Below, one piece after another: positions 46,274 through 57,723 of a stretch of 64,000 nucleotides of DNA. Every line of letters begins with the position of its first letter. Position 1 is the stretch's first letter. The notes below the pieces were generated by a model. That model saw only the letters and a program-made list of their open reading frames with translations. It was not told the DNA's origin and made no database searches. The position numbers and the translations under genes are program-made. The stretch comes from Hygrophila difformis (Eukaryota > Streptophyta > Magnoliopsida > Lamiales > Acanthaceae): NCBI GenBank assembly GCA_030278955.1, contig JAOANR010000003.1, positions 36,102,054 to 36,166,053 of the forward strand, written 5' to 3'.

Positions 46274-46813
46274 GATAGGCATGACCTAGGGACGTCCAAG
46301 GTCAGCCTTGGTGGGTCTTGAGCCGCAAGGTGTTCAACCGAAGTCGGAAAATCCGGATTCGGGCGAGTGAATCTCGCAACGGCCAAATCTGTAGGCTGGC
46401 GCGGCCGTGGCGTGCCTTCTAGCCATTGACCGCGCGGCCACCGCGCGGATGCCGCCAGGACTTCGGTCCGGGCGGGTCGTGCGATCCGTCGTGCTTTTCC
46501 TCCTCTCTTTCGGACTTCTATCCCTCTATGTTCTCGGATTCGGATTTCCGGGGTATCTTCGGGTTCCGATTTCCTATCTTAATTTTATTTGGATCTAAAT
46601 TTACATTTGGACTCGAGTTATTGAGTCCATCGGTGTCGGGTTTCCGTGTAACCATTTATTCGATTAAATTGTGTTCGGCTTCCCGGGTTCTCGGAATTTG
46701 ATTCCTTTTAAATTTCCATTTCTCATCGTTTATGATTCTTTATCCACTTATCATGTTTATTACATTTATTTATTATTTATTTATTTTATGTTGCAAAATT
46801 CTCGAGTATTACA

Positions 46814-47093
46814 GTCTACCCTCCTTAAGAATCAACTTCATCCTCGAAGTTGTGTTTCGGCTTTTCTCGTACTAAGGTCTTTTGTTTGTTTTATTATTTC
46901 GTGACTGAACTTAGAATTAAAACTTCTAAGCTGCCTACGTACCCTATGAAGGGATCAAGCCATAACATAGTTCAAAACAATTTGAATTTGTTTATTTATT
47001 TATTCGGAATACATATTGTCAAAAATAAATGTCTATCTTACGGGGTATTACATCCTCTCCCCTTTAGGACCTCAGTTATGTCCCAAAAACTGC
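46814..47093 (-). other. B2 3' untranslated region with two polypurine/LTR-start modules
   Basis: AAAGGGGAGAGGA with TGTAATACCCC at 47052, then a damaged palindrome (46833-46852, one base changed relative to A1) and AAGGAGGGTAGAC before 46813. Confidence 0.6.
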
Positions 47094-48287
47094 CTACCTA
47101 TTATTCTCAAAAGGTTCGGGTTTTGGGTCTTTATTCTGAGGGTATCGGTGCCCTTGGTTGTTGCCATTTTGACCGTCTAGGTTCCGTGGCTGGTCAGGTC
47201 CAGCGGCCAGGTCCTCTCTCTTGGTGATATTCTTAATATGGGTTCGGCACTCTTTCATCCGATGTCCACGTCGACCACACCGGAAGCAGGTGTCGGGTTG
47301 AGGGCATCCTCTCACCAGATGAGGTTGGTTACACTTTGGGCATCGGGGTACGTAGCCTTCACGGTTGAAAATCCTTCTATTGTTGCCTTCATCGTCGCCT
47401 AGGGCTAGCTCATTTGGTCCTTCACGATAATTATTTCTACCCAAGTCAATATCAGTTCTGCGGTCCTTATCTCTTTTTCCTTGTCCATGGGGACCTTGGC
47501 CAGTCTCACGTTTCACCTTACGCTTCAGTCCTTGATCTCGTGCAACCGCTACCGCACGATCATAAACAACTTGTAGGTCGGGGTAGTGCACCCCTGTGAT
47601 CACCTCGCGTACTGCCAGGTTCAGTCCCATCTCGAATTTTTGAGCCTTCTCCGCATCTGTGGGTACTAATCTTGGTGCGAACCTCACCAGCTCCTTGAAT
47701 CGAGTGTAGTACTCTTGCACTGTCTGGCCCCCTTGTTTCAGCGACAGAAATTCTTCGTACATCGCTGCTTTGGTACTCAGGGGATATAATCTATTCCTGA
47801 GCATCTCCATCATTTCCGCCCACGATTAGGGCTCATCATTTTCTTGCAGTTTCGCTTGAGTCGCTTGCCACCAGTCGTCCGCTTCGCCTCCCAAGTAGTA
47901 CGAAGCGACGTGTACTCTCTCTCCTTCCGGACACTTGACCGCCCGCAGAAACTTGTCAAAAGTCCGGATCCATTCCTCCAGTTTTGCTGGATCCTCCTCA
48001 CCAGCATAGTGGGGTGGCTGGTAAGGATTCACCATTGCCAGATAGTTGGGACGAGCTTGGGGCGGAGGTACCGCCGCAGCTTGACCCTGATTGACTTGCG
48101 CGTTCCCGAGCGCAATCAAAACCTCTTCTATCGTCCGAAGACGATCGCCCACATTGTTCGGTGCGGGGGCGTCCTGCGCACCTTGAGGTTGTTCCTCTAC
48201 AGGTTGAGCGGGTTCAGTGTCATTTGGGGGCACTTCAGTAGTAGTTTCGGGAGCAGGTTGGTTCCTTGATCTACCTCGTGGTGCCAT
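47094..48287 (-). pseudogene. B2 gag with one in-frame stop, no pol
   Basis: Starts MAPRGRSRNQ at 48287 after TAACAGA. The N-terminal part has NNVGDRLRTIEEVL. The capsid part has NYLAMVNPYQPPHYAG, a WIRTFDKFLRAV stretch and RLYPLSTKA, then [18 protein letters not shown]. The nucleocapsid has CPKCNQPHLVRGC and CFRCGRRGHRMKEC. An in-frame TAA follows ENDEP in the capsid (near 47826); otherwise the frame is open to 47094. About 397 codons in all. It ends NKDPKPEPFENNR, directly before the 3' untranslated region. Apart from the stop it is a complete gag, unlike B1. Confidence 0.85.
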
Positions 48288-49030
48288 TCTGTTAGAAATA
48301 GGGTGGATTAGGACTTGTGAAATTAAAATATAGTCTAAACGATTTTTGTATATGTGTTTTGTAATTTCGCACGTGGTGCTCGATCGAACTAAGAAGCGCC
48401 GTACGCTTCTGGGTTTTATTTCATTTCGATTTTTTTTTTCAAATTCGGACAGGTCTGTCCAGATTTTTTTTTTTTTTCGAATTTCAAATTTTGCATTCGT
48501 TGTTGGGAAACCAAACAAGATTTTTGGGATAGAGAGTGTTTTAATAAAGACTTGATTTTTATTGTTTCAAATAAGGAAATTTTCTAATTCGTACACGGAT
48601 AGGAATGGCTAAGGCCGAGATTTTCTATGCTTAGGCGTGCGCTTAGATGAACACGATCTAGAACTACGGCAAGATCAGTCTCTAGTGAGTGTTTCTAATT
48701 TGATGTCAAGCGTCTAAGTCATCTAGTGCAAGCAAAAGGTCTAAGTTAATATTCGCCAAGATCCTAGGTTAACTCCGCCGAGATTCTAAGTTAAAATTCG
48801 CCAAGATTCTAAGTTCTCTACATAAAAGAGATGCAATATGCAAATGCAAATGATGATTTCCCCCCAAAAATAATTTAATGCACTATATATATATATATTT
48901 TTTTTCCATGGGTTTTAAAATAAAAATTTCTCCATGGAAATAATACTTTAAAATTTAAAATAATAGTCAAAATATTAATCGTAGTTTAAAAGTAATAAGG
49001 GTTTAAAAATAATAGTTTAAAAATAGCCGG
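48288..49030 (-). other. B2 leader; pre-gag ORF absent
   Basis: Leader of about 740 bp. The block before the pre-gag ORF of A2 (TATTTTTGGGGG, then GCATATG-like sequence) is kept near 48850-48880. The ORF itself is replaced by three to four short repeats of AACTTAGAATCTTGGCG (about 48725-48815). The rest matches the B1 leader. Confidence 0.6.
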
Positions 49031-49042
49031 GCTCTGATACCA
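49031..49042 (-). other. B2 primer-binding site
   Basis: TGGTATCAGAGC on the minus strand, three bases after the LTR end at 49046. Confidence 0.9.
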
Positions 49043-49045
49043 CTT

Positions 49046-51372
49046 TGTAACACCCCGGTTTTTGGTCACCCAGGTCGGGATGTCACCGCCACACCTCCCT
49101 AGCAAGACACGGTTTCTCCGAGCTTGCTAAAGGGATGCAAGGCTATGGTTTTTCAGAATTTAAAACATTCAAACAGCTAATTCATATACAAATTAAAAAT
49201 AGTAGATTAAAGTTGCAGCGGAAAATAATCTTTACATATGTATAATGCAGCGGAATTTAAATGTGGGGCCGACATGGCCAAAAGACGGGTTAGACAGGCC
49301 CGTTCATGCAATTCATACTAAGACTAGAGTAATAAAATAATATTTCCCCGAGTATCCCATGCATGCATATGATGATGCATATCCTTCATGCTCTGTAGGA
49401 AAAAAGAAAGTAATGGTTTTGGTCAGCACAACGTGCTGAGTAAGTTAACACATACAGGATTATGAGGTTTCAAAGCCGTTATTTAAATTTTAAGAAAACA
49501 TGTACACAATACCCCATAATTTAATTCATTTATCTAACAATAATTTAATTGCATAATTAAATAGACAGGGATTCCATAAAATCACAATATAGCTTCCAAG
49601 GTAAATAATTGCATAACATAATTTAAAAGCATAATTTAAATAAGCAAAGGAAAGTATTCAAGTCTTTTAAATTTTCCCGTTAATCCTTAGCCGAGTATCA
49701 AGATTTTATTTGTAGACAAGTTTCTCTCGCCGTTTTGGCATAGTTTCTCATGTTCAACACCTTCGTCCAATCAGGCACGATGTGCAAAGCTAGGAGGGCA
49801 CCCTGCAGAGCACTCACCCCCTACGTAGATTACTCTCGTCCGTTTAGGCACGAAGCAAAAAGCTAGAGGGGCACCCGATGGAGCACTCACCCCCTACATA
49901 GGTCACTCTCGTCCGTTTAGGCACGAAGCAAAAAGCTAGAGGGGCACCCGATGGAGCACTCACCCTCTACGTAGAAAGCTCAAACTGGTCATAACGGGAT
50001 TTCGAAAATGTTTATTCATGTATTTCATCTCAAAGGAGTTTCCTACTCTTTCAAACCTTAAAGGCCCATCTCTCAAATTTAGTAAGTTTCTCAAAATATA
50101 CTATTTCAGGACGCTATCCGCTCCGATATCGTTTAAAACCCTTTTCAACAAGATTTTTCAAGATTTGACTCGGTCAACCACAGTTTACTTCAAAATTCAT
50201 TAAAAATCGGGTTTAAGTCCAAAAATTCTGAAAATTTACCACTGTCTCGGAAACACCGAGATGAACAACTTTTGTGTTTTAACTTTTTCAATCCGAGATA
50301 CGGAAGTAGGTGGAAAACGTTAATCTTTAACAGAGTGATAATTTGTCCGAGTTTCTACGCATCAGTTTCAAGATTTCAAGATCTACCTTAGCAAACTAAC
50401 TCCAAATTTGATGAAATTTTACAGGGTGGTTCTTAAGTCGATTATCTACAACTTTCATGTTCGGCTAAAGATCTAAATCGGCCTAGAACCCTAGTCAAAA
50501 ACGTCGTCAAGTTGGAACCTAACTTCTGTCTAGATTTCAAGATTCAAATTCGAAGCAGTTCGGTTTGAGAACGAATTCAGATAGAAAATCATAACGAAAA
50601 ATCTCAAAAATTTACGGAGGTGTTCACAACGTATAGATCTACAACTCTTATGTTTAGCACCAATCCTAAATCGGTCTAGATCTAAGGTAAAAATCACCAA
50701 CAAGTTCGAACTAAAGTTCTGTCAAGAATTTCAAGATCCAGATTTAATGCAGTTCGGTTTTGGGTCGGTTTTAGGTATCAAAACAACATAAAAATTGCGA
50801 AATGTTTACAGAAGCTAGATCTAAGTCTTAGGAATGTTTTTCATGTTTTAAGTTTTCTCGTTTGAACAGGTTTAAGGGTTCGGAAAAATCATGCAAAAAC
50901 ATTGCGCCGTTAAAGATTTCGTTTGACAGATTTTTACGTTATTTGATTTAAATCTTTAGATTAGATGTATTTTAACTCGCCCAAAACCATAGTAAGGTTA
51001 ACTTACAGACTCGTAGTCATCCGGGAACGTCGATTTCTGAGGCGTGGCTTCCAGTCCACCGTTTATCCTCTCCGTTCGTCGGGTTCTTCGTTCTCGATCC
51101 GATCCGGGGGTTTAGAATAGGAAAAGATCGAATTAGGACTCGTTTTTCGAATCAAGGATGGAAAAGAATGGACAAGAACAGATTGGATCTTACCCCAACG
51201 ATCGAAGACTCCCAATTCTCGTCCAAATCAGTCCCGTTGTTCGGTTTTGTGCCTTCGACGACTTCCGGATCTAGGGTTTTGTGTATAGAGAGTATCGTAG
51301 GGTTTTTGAAAAATGTTCGGGGCTTCCAAGAGGTGTTATTTATAGATAGGTATGACCTAGGGACGTCCAAGG
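49046..51372 (-). repeat. B2 5' LTR, cut by the assembly gap
   Basis: Aligns end to end with 43975-46312. Its start, about 500 bp more, falls in the gap. It has the same hairpin (49424-49438), minisatellite, donor and TATA box as the 3' copy. Confidence 0.9.
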
Positions 51373-51872
51373 NNNNNNNNNNNNNNNNNNNNNNNNNNNN
51401 NNNNNNNNNNNNNNNNNNNNNNNNNNNNNNNNNNNNNNNNNNNNNNNNNNNNNNNNNNNNNNNNNNNNNNNNNNNNNNNNNNNNNNNNNNNNNNNNNNNN
51501 NNNNNNNNNNNNNNNNNNNNNNNNNNNNNNNNNNNNNNNNNNNNNNNNNNNNNNNNNNNNNNNNNNNNNNNNNNNNNNNNNNNNNNNNNNNNNNNNNNNN
51601 NNNNNNNNNNNNNNNNNNNNNNNNNNNNNNNNNNNNNNNNNNNNNNNNNNNNNNNNNNNNNNNNNNNNNNNNNNNNNNNNNNNNNNNNNNNNNNNNNNNN
51701 NNNNNNNNNNNNNNNNNNNNNNNNNNNNNNNNNNNNNNNNNNNNNNNNNNNNNNNNNNNNNNNNNNNNNNNNNNNNNNNNNNNNNNNNNNNNNNNNNNNN
51801 NNNNNNNNNNNNNNNNNNNNNNNNNNNNNNNNNNNNNNNNNNNNNNNNNNNNNNNNNNNNNNNNNNNNNNNN
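51373..51872. other. Assembly gap of 500 N
   Basis: Exactly 500 unknown bases, so the length is probably a placeholder. It hides the start of the B2 5' LTR, the rest of the family C LTR and the 3' end of the LINE. Confidence 0.98.
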
Positions 51873-52633
51873 GGCACAATGCATCCGTAGCCTGCAGACA
51901 ATTTCTTTTAACAAGCACATCTCGGACCGGCAAAGCATCATGCAGAATTTTCCATATCAGTAGCCGCATTTTCATGGGGCATTTATTTTCCAAAGATCAC
52001 TCCAGAACCCTCGTCTCTCCATTGTTTCTTCAGACTCTAGCTGTCTCCAGCAATCTCTAGTGAAGAAGCATACATTTCCTTCCTTCATCCAACAAATCTA
52101 ATATTCCATAGCCCTGCTCAATACCTGTCTGTCGAGTATGTCAAGCAGCGCTTTCCAGATTTCCAACTCCCAATCAAAGAGCCTCCTTCTCAAATGAATT
52201 TGCCATTCCCAAACAAAGCCATCCCACTCCCCAAACTCCTTTACCATCACTGCCTTATTTGAAGCTAGTGCAAATATTCGGGGAAACATTTCCTCAAAGG
52301 TCGACCTTCTTTCACCCATGGATCTTGCCAAAACCGTGTCTTTAAGTTTCCAACTTGAATATAGAACCTGCCACCATGATTATCCAGATTCAACTCATCC
52401 CACGCGCTACTAATTCTGCCCCATATAGATCTACAAAAGCTTGGGCCCGGTACCAAAGGAGAAGCACTGTTATAGTACTTAGAGTCAATTATTTCCTTCC
52501 ATAGGGTGTTTTCTTTGCCAAATCTCCACCTCCATTTAGACAGTAATGCTAAATTAAATCTTCTAAGATCCCAAACATGCAGCCCCCCGTCTTCCTTGTG
52601 TTGATAGATTGATTCCCAATTCGTCATATGCAA
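51873..52633 (-). pseudogene. LINE ORF2 C-terminal region (zf-RVT-like)
   Basis: Frame 52633-52265 has WESIYQHKEDGGLHVWDL, LLSKWRWRF and TRFWQDPWV. A shifted frame follows (52331-52098), then KMRLLIWKILHDALPVRDVL just before the gap. This is the usual post-RT region of plant LINEs. At least two frameshifts. Confidence 0.75.
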
Positions 52634-52647
52634 TTTCTATGCTCACC

Positions 52648-54198
52648 TCATTTATTCCAAAAGAATTGGCGTTTTAATCTTTCCAACCTATCCGCCACAG
52701 CTCTAGGGACTTTGAAAATAGTTAGAAAATACACCGGTAAGCTGTTTAACACAAATTTAATTAAACATAACCTACCGGCCTGAGATAGCATCTGTCCCTT
52801 CCATCCGGCGAGCCTTTTCTCGACCCTTTCCAAAACAGGTTGCCACAGCGACACCTCATTTACTCTCCCACCTATCGTAATTCCTAAATAGTTCAACGGC
52901 CAACAAACCACCTCACATCCCAATAAGCCTGCCGCCTCCCATTCCTCCTCATGTGAACAGTTGAAGCCATACAACTTGCTCTTCCCATAATTAATTCTCA
53001 GCCATGTGGCTAACGTCAAACACATTAAAATCCTCTTTATCATTCTCACCTGCTGAAGTTCTCCCTCACAAAAATGAATAGTATCATCCGTGTGTTGGAG
53101 GTGAGTTATGGTCGGTCCATTTCCTCCAGATTCCAGACCTTTAAAAGTTCCCAATGCAGCCGCCTTTGTCACAAAAATATTCAACACTTCAGCCACTAAA
53201 ACAAACATGTATGGTGACAGTGGATCCCCTTGTCATAATCCTTTCTGCATCTTAAAGAAATTTGTTGGGGAACCATTCACCAACACCGCGGCCGAGGCTG
53301 AGGTTACACACTCCTTAATCCAATTAGTCCATTTAGCCCCAAACTTCATCGCCTCAAGGACCCTAAATAGAGCATCACATAACACGTTATCTACGCCTTG
53401 GCAAAGTCCAACTTCACAATAAAACCCTTCCTTCCTGAACCACGGGTAGAGTGAATAATTTCCGCTGTAATTAGCACTCCATCAAGAATTTGCCGCCCTT
53501 TGACGAATGCCATTTGAGATTTCCCCACCAATCTGTCCATCATTTCTTTTAGCCTCCTCGCCAGTACCTTGGTCACCATCTTGTACACGCTTCCAACTAA
53601 AGATATGGGGCGATAATCACCAAAATTCATAGGACTCTCAACCTTCGGAATTAATGAAATAAATGACCCCTCAATCTCCCTAGGTATCCTTCCTTCCCCC
53701 TCCAACCCTTTAAAAATTGACATGATATCAGATTTCACCACCTCCTAATACCTCCTAAAAAACCCCATATTAAACCCGTTCGGGCCAAGCGCCTTATTCC
53801 CATCACAGTCCCAAACAACCGCTCTCACTTCCTCCTCCATAAAATCCCTTGACAGCCAGCCAACCTCCCTCTCGTCAATTTCCGCCATACCTATATTTTC
53901 CAGGTTAAAAATTTCGTCTTCTGTTTTGTAAAAAATTCTCTAAAATGATCTACAGCTAGTTCCTTAATACCATTCGGATCTTCTACCAAGCCACCCTCCA
54001 CTTGAACAACCCCGATATGATTCCTTCTCAGATTGAAAGATGCCACCGCATGAAAAATATCGTATTTAGGTCTCCCTCTTTGATCCACTTGATTCTCGAC
54101 TTTTGAAGCAACCTTCTTTCGTCCGCCATCAATGTTTTCTTCAGTTCTTGTTTTTTTTCAATCCAGGCAGCCCTTGCACCATTTCTATCTCCATCATT
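52648..54198 (-). pseudogene. LINE ORF2 reverse transcriptase
   Basis: RT blocks in order: FISLIPKVESPMNFGDYRPISLV, NKxL-like KVLARRLK, KGRQILDGVL, KLDFAKA. QGDPLSP is preceded by TGA in place of the usual Arg. The catalytic box reads LQHTDDTIHF where active elements have YADD. Then come YLGITIGG and GRLCLIKFVLNSLPVYFL. Several frames are needed to read through. A poly-Glu-free linker with EDPNGIKELAVDHF precedes RT. Not functional. Confidence 0.8.
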
Positions 54199-55120
54199 CT
54201 ACAAATTCTTCTCAATGCTTTCAATGCTCGACAACAATCCGTTAATTCGATTATCCAACCCATCCGCCCCATAACCCTTCCAACCCCGAATTTTCCTCTT
54301 TAAAGCCCTTAACTTTCCCAATAAGTTATGACTCCCCCTGACCTCTTCCCCCCCCCCCCCCCAAAAAAAAAAAAAAACCTCTCGGACTAGATCATTAAAA
54401 CCTTTCTCACCCATCCAATAATTGTAAAATGTAAAAGGTTTCGGTCCCCAAGATTTTTTGCCAAACTCCAAACATATTGGATAGTGATCTAAGAAAACTG
54501 AATCACATCTCCTTTGTACAAGCCCACCCCTGGACATTAGCCAACTCGGAGATAATAGGAACCTATCCAATCTACTACCCACTCTCCCACCCCTACCAAA
54601 CCAAGTGAATTGACCTCCCTCCAACAGTAAACCTACCAGTCCCATATGATCGATAAACTCCCTACACTCCCTAATAGACCCCAAGTCCTCACTGTCCCCA
54701 AAACGCTCACTCATGCATCCAACAACATTAAAATCCCCTGATAAACACCATAGATCCCCATTGTCGATATTGCATTTCTGAATCAAAGTCTCCCAAAACT
54801 CAACCCTATCATGCCTATCATTCGAAGCGTGTATGCAAAAAATATTAACACTCTCACTCAAACCCCTCAAGCTGCCTTTAACCCAAATGTAATTATGGAC
54901 TCTCTCCACTTCCGTCACCAGCCCAAAATCTCATTTGCCCTCTTGATTTCCCCCAACCCCTCCAGGCTTATCCCTACATCCTTTTGAGATCGACCCTTAA
55001 CCTCCAAGTCCCCCTCGTGGCCTACTTCAATTCTTTGCCCAATAACCTTCTCCCTGTCTGAAACCATCCGCCCCTCCTCCGCCATAGCCTAATTTCCCCT
55101 ATCGCTCACCTTTCCTGAAC
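54199..55120 (-). pseudogene. LINE ORF2 endonuclease (EEP family), N-terminus lost
   Basis: Open from 54918 to 54199. Motifs: LWCLSGDFNVV, ERFGDSEDLGSIRECREFI, LEGGQFTWFGRGG…SRLDRFLLSP and FLDHYPICLEF, the LINE apurinic-endonuclease core. The catalytic SDH motif reads LDH. The usual N-terminal strand and Glu motif are missing. A homopolymer C/A tract at 54348-54376 interrupts the region after the domain. Confidence 0.75.
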
Positions 55121-55696
55121 ATATATGTAATACCCGAGAATTTTCCAACATAAAATAAAACAGTAATTAAATAAATAAATAATAAATAAAATAAATACTA
55201 TAAATAAATAAACAAAACCAACAAATAAAAGAAATAAATAAAGATAAGAAAATGAGAAATGAGATTTTTACTTAAAAAGGAATTAAAGGAATTTAATTAA
55301 ACAAAAGGATGGATAAATGGAACACCAAAACCCGACACTAATGAACTTGAGTATTCGAGTCCAAAACATCCAATTAGACTGAGAATAAAATTAGAGAGAA
55401 AGTATGGACCCGAATATACCCCGGAAATCGGAATTCGGGAGCATAGAGGGATAGAAACCCGAAAGAGAGGCGGAAAAGCACGACGGATCGCACGACCCGC
55501 CCGGACCGAAGTCCAGGCGAAGTCGGCGCGGTGGCCGCGCGGTAAAGTGGCTTTAGCGCGCCACGACCGCGCCACCCCACAGATTCGGTCGTTGCGTGAA
55601 TCTCTCGCCCGAACGCGGATTTTTCGACTTTCGGTTGAACATCTCTCGACTCCAGACTTTTAGGTCGGTTGTGGACGCCCTAGGGACTTAGAATTC

Positions 55697-55703
55697 TATA
55701 AAT
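55697..55703 (+). promoter_or_regulatory. TATA box, solo LTR C
   Basis: TATAAATAAGCC context, 145 nt upstream of the donor. Confidence 0.6.
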
Positions 55704-55841
55704 AAGCCCCTTGGGAGCCCCAAACAAGTTTACAAAACCCTACAATCTTCTATACGTTCGAAACCCTAAATTCGGAGTCGACGGAAAGCACCAAACGGAG
55801 GCAGCAGCTTGGACGAAAATCCAAGGTCTCCAAACGTTGTG

Positions 55842-57363
55842 GTAAGCTCTAGTCCAATAAATCTTTTCACGTTTCAATCCGAAAACGGATTCTAACTTCG
55901 ATTCTTTTCTTTCTACACCCCGTATCGAATCTAGATCGTAGAACCCGACGAACGGATAGGAGAAACGGTGATCTGGAAGCCACGCCTCCGAACTAGACAT
56001 TCCCGACGTTCATAGACACTGTAAGTTAACCTTACATAGTTTTGGGAGATTTTAAAACATTCGAAACCTAAAAGATTCAACAAGAACCATAAATCTGTCC
56101 ACTTTTGTTTTCTACCGACGCAACAGATTTGGTGAATTTTTCCGACCCTTAAAACGAACTCAAACGGAAAAACTTAAAACATGAAAAACGTTCCTAAGAC
56201 TTAGACCTAGCTACTGTAAAAATTTGAGAATTTTCGGAGTTGATTTGATATGTGAAAACCCATTGAAACCGAACTGTTTGATTCTAGATCTTGAAATCTT
56301 GGACAGAACTTAGGAATGATCTTGATCTCGTTTTTGACATAGGGTCTAGGCTGTTTTAGATCTTTGGCCAAACATGAAAGGTGTAGATAAATGTCTTAAG
56401 ATGATCCCTGTAAAATTTCATTAAGTTTGGAGTTGAATTGATATGTTAGAATTTGAAATCTTTAAACTGTGGCATGTTAAACTCGGACAGATTTCTTCTT
56501 ATGCGAAAATTGGCGATATTGACCTACTTAGGTATCTCGGATTGAAAAAGTTAAAACACGAAAGTTGTAGATCTTGATGTTTCCGAGTCAGATATGAAAT
56601 TTTGGAATTTTTGGAATTAAATCTGATTTTAGACGAATTTTGGAGTAAACTGTGATTTACCGAAACGAAATTTTGAAATCTTGTTGAAACATGGAATTAA
56701 CCCTTAGGGTTGAAACGAATTGAGATATTGTTTCTAAATTAATACAATGGAAGGCAGATTTTAAAAACTAAATCCCCTTACAAACTTGATAAATTAAAAT
56801 TAGGGGTGAGTGCTCTGCAGGGTGCCCCCTAACGATTCACTTCGTGCCGTAATGGACGATGGTGACCCCGCGCGCTATACTTGAAATGTGATATTGCCAA
56901 AACGGCGAAATATAGAGCCTACACTCTCGTGAATATCCGTATGGGTTTCCTGAGGCTCCGGAGTGGTACTGGGTATGGCTGATACGGCTGCGGCCGCCGG
57001 GCTACCGGCTAAACTTGTTGACATCGCGATTTTTATCGTGAAACTTTGAAATACCAAATCGGGAATGTAATGGGGATTCTAAATTAAATTAAACTAGATT
57101 AAATGATATTGTTGTCAAATTAAATTATTTAAATGCTTTATTTAAATTATGGCTATTATCTTGAACCATGTGGTATGTGTTATTAAATAGAGCCTGAGAT
57201 AAATTATGCTATTGGATATGGATTAGATGAAACTAAATATTATGTTATTATCATGCTTTTGTTAAATTATTAAACTTATGGCTTTTAAACCCTACAATCA
57301 TGCATGTGTTAACTTACTCAGCAATTTTGCTGACCAAAACCATTTTTATTCCTTTCTTTACAG
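55842..57363 (+). other. Putative LTR intron, family C
   Basis: Donor TTGTG|GTAAGC and acceptor CTTTACAG|AATATG, 1522 nt. The stem CAGCAA/TTGCTG (loop of two, or a shorter stem with loop of four) is followed by CTGAC, 31 nt before the acceptor. Confidence 0.55.
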
Positions 57364-57723
57364 AATATGTGGAATGAGCCTGTATGAGCACGAATCATGC
57401 ATGGGATTTTGGGGATTGTTATTTTGTTTTTAAATTTCGTACTTAGACTATATTATGAACGGGCCTGTTTAACCCGTGTTTTGGCCATGTCGGCCCTTTT
57501 TATAATTTCCGCTGCGATACTGTACTAAACTAAATATTTCCGCTGCACTATGCTATTATTATTTTCGAATTATATTGTATGGGCTATTTCGAATGCTTTA
57601 AATGTTTTAAATACTGCAATACCTAGCCTTGCATCTCTTTAGTAAGCTCGGAGAAACCGTGTCTTACTAGGGAGATGTGGCGGTGACATCCCGACCTGGG
57701 TGACCAAAAACCGGGGTGTTACA

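Larger units (their letters stand above)
43975..46813 (-). repeat. B2 3' LTR (2839 bp)
   Basis: Starts TGTAATACTCGAG at 46813 (minus) and ends GGGGTGTTACA at 43975. TATA box 46266-46273, donor 46122, 73-bp tandem units (44740-44900), hairpin 44353-44367, acceptor 44332. A further LTR-start-like TGTAATACCCC with polypurine tract lies at 47052. Confidence 0.85.
43975..51372 (-). mobile_element. B2, gag-only chromovirus derivative (TR-GAG-like), runs into the assembly gap
   Basis: Minus-strand order: 5' LTR (to 49046), primer site (49031-49042), 744-bp leader, gag (48287-47094), 3' untranslated region with polypurine tracts, 3' LTR (46813-43975). There is no pol between gag and the tract. The two LTRs are near identical over 2.3 kb, with scattered changes only. 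The 5' LTR start lies in the gap, and the left target site TTAAT (43970-43974) cannot be checked. Confidence 0.85.
55126..57723 (+). repeat. Solo LTR of chromovirus family C (2598 bp)
   Basis: Starts TGTAATACCCGAG, ends CCGGGGTGTTACA and is flanked by ATATA on both sides (55121-55125 and 57724-57728). No primer site or polypurine tract adjoins, so it is a product of LTR-LTR recombination. TATA box 55697, donor 55842, CTCCGGAG 56956-56963, hairpin 57319-57332, acceptor 57363. Confidence 0.95.

Noticed and set aside
51152..51993. Long open frames across 51152-51993
   Set aside because: They exist only because Ns contain no stops.
54348..54376. C15/A14 homopolymer as a functional tract
   Set aside because: It interrupts LINE sequence and coincides with a frame break, so it is more likely mutation or sequencing error. 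The same applies to the C-run near 58640 and the G-run near 31207.
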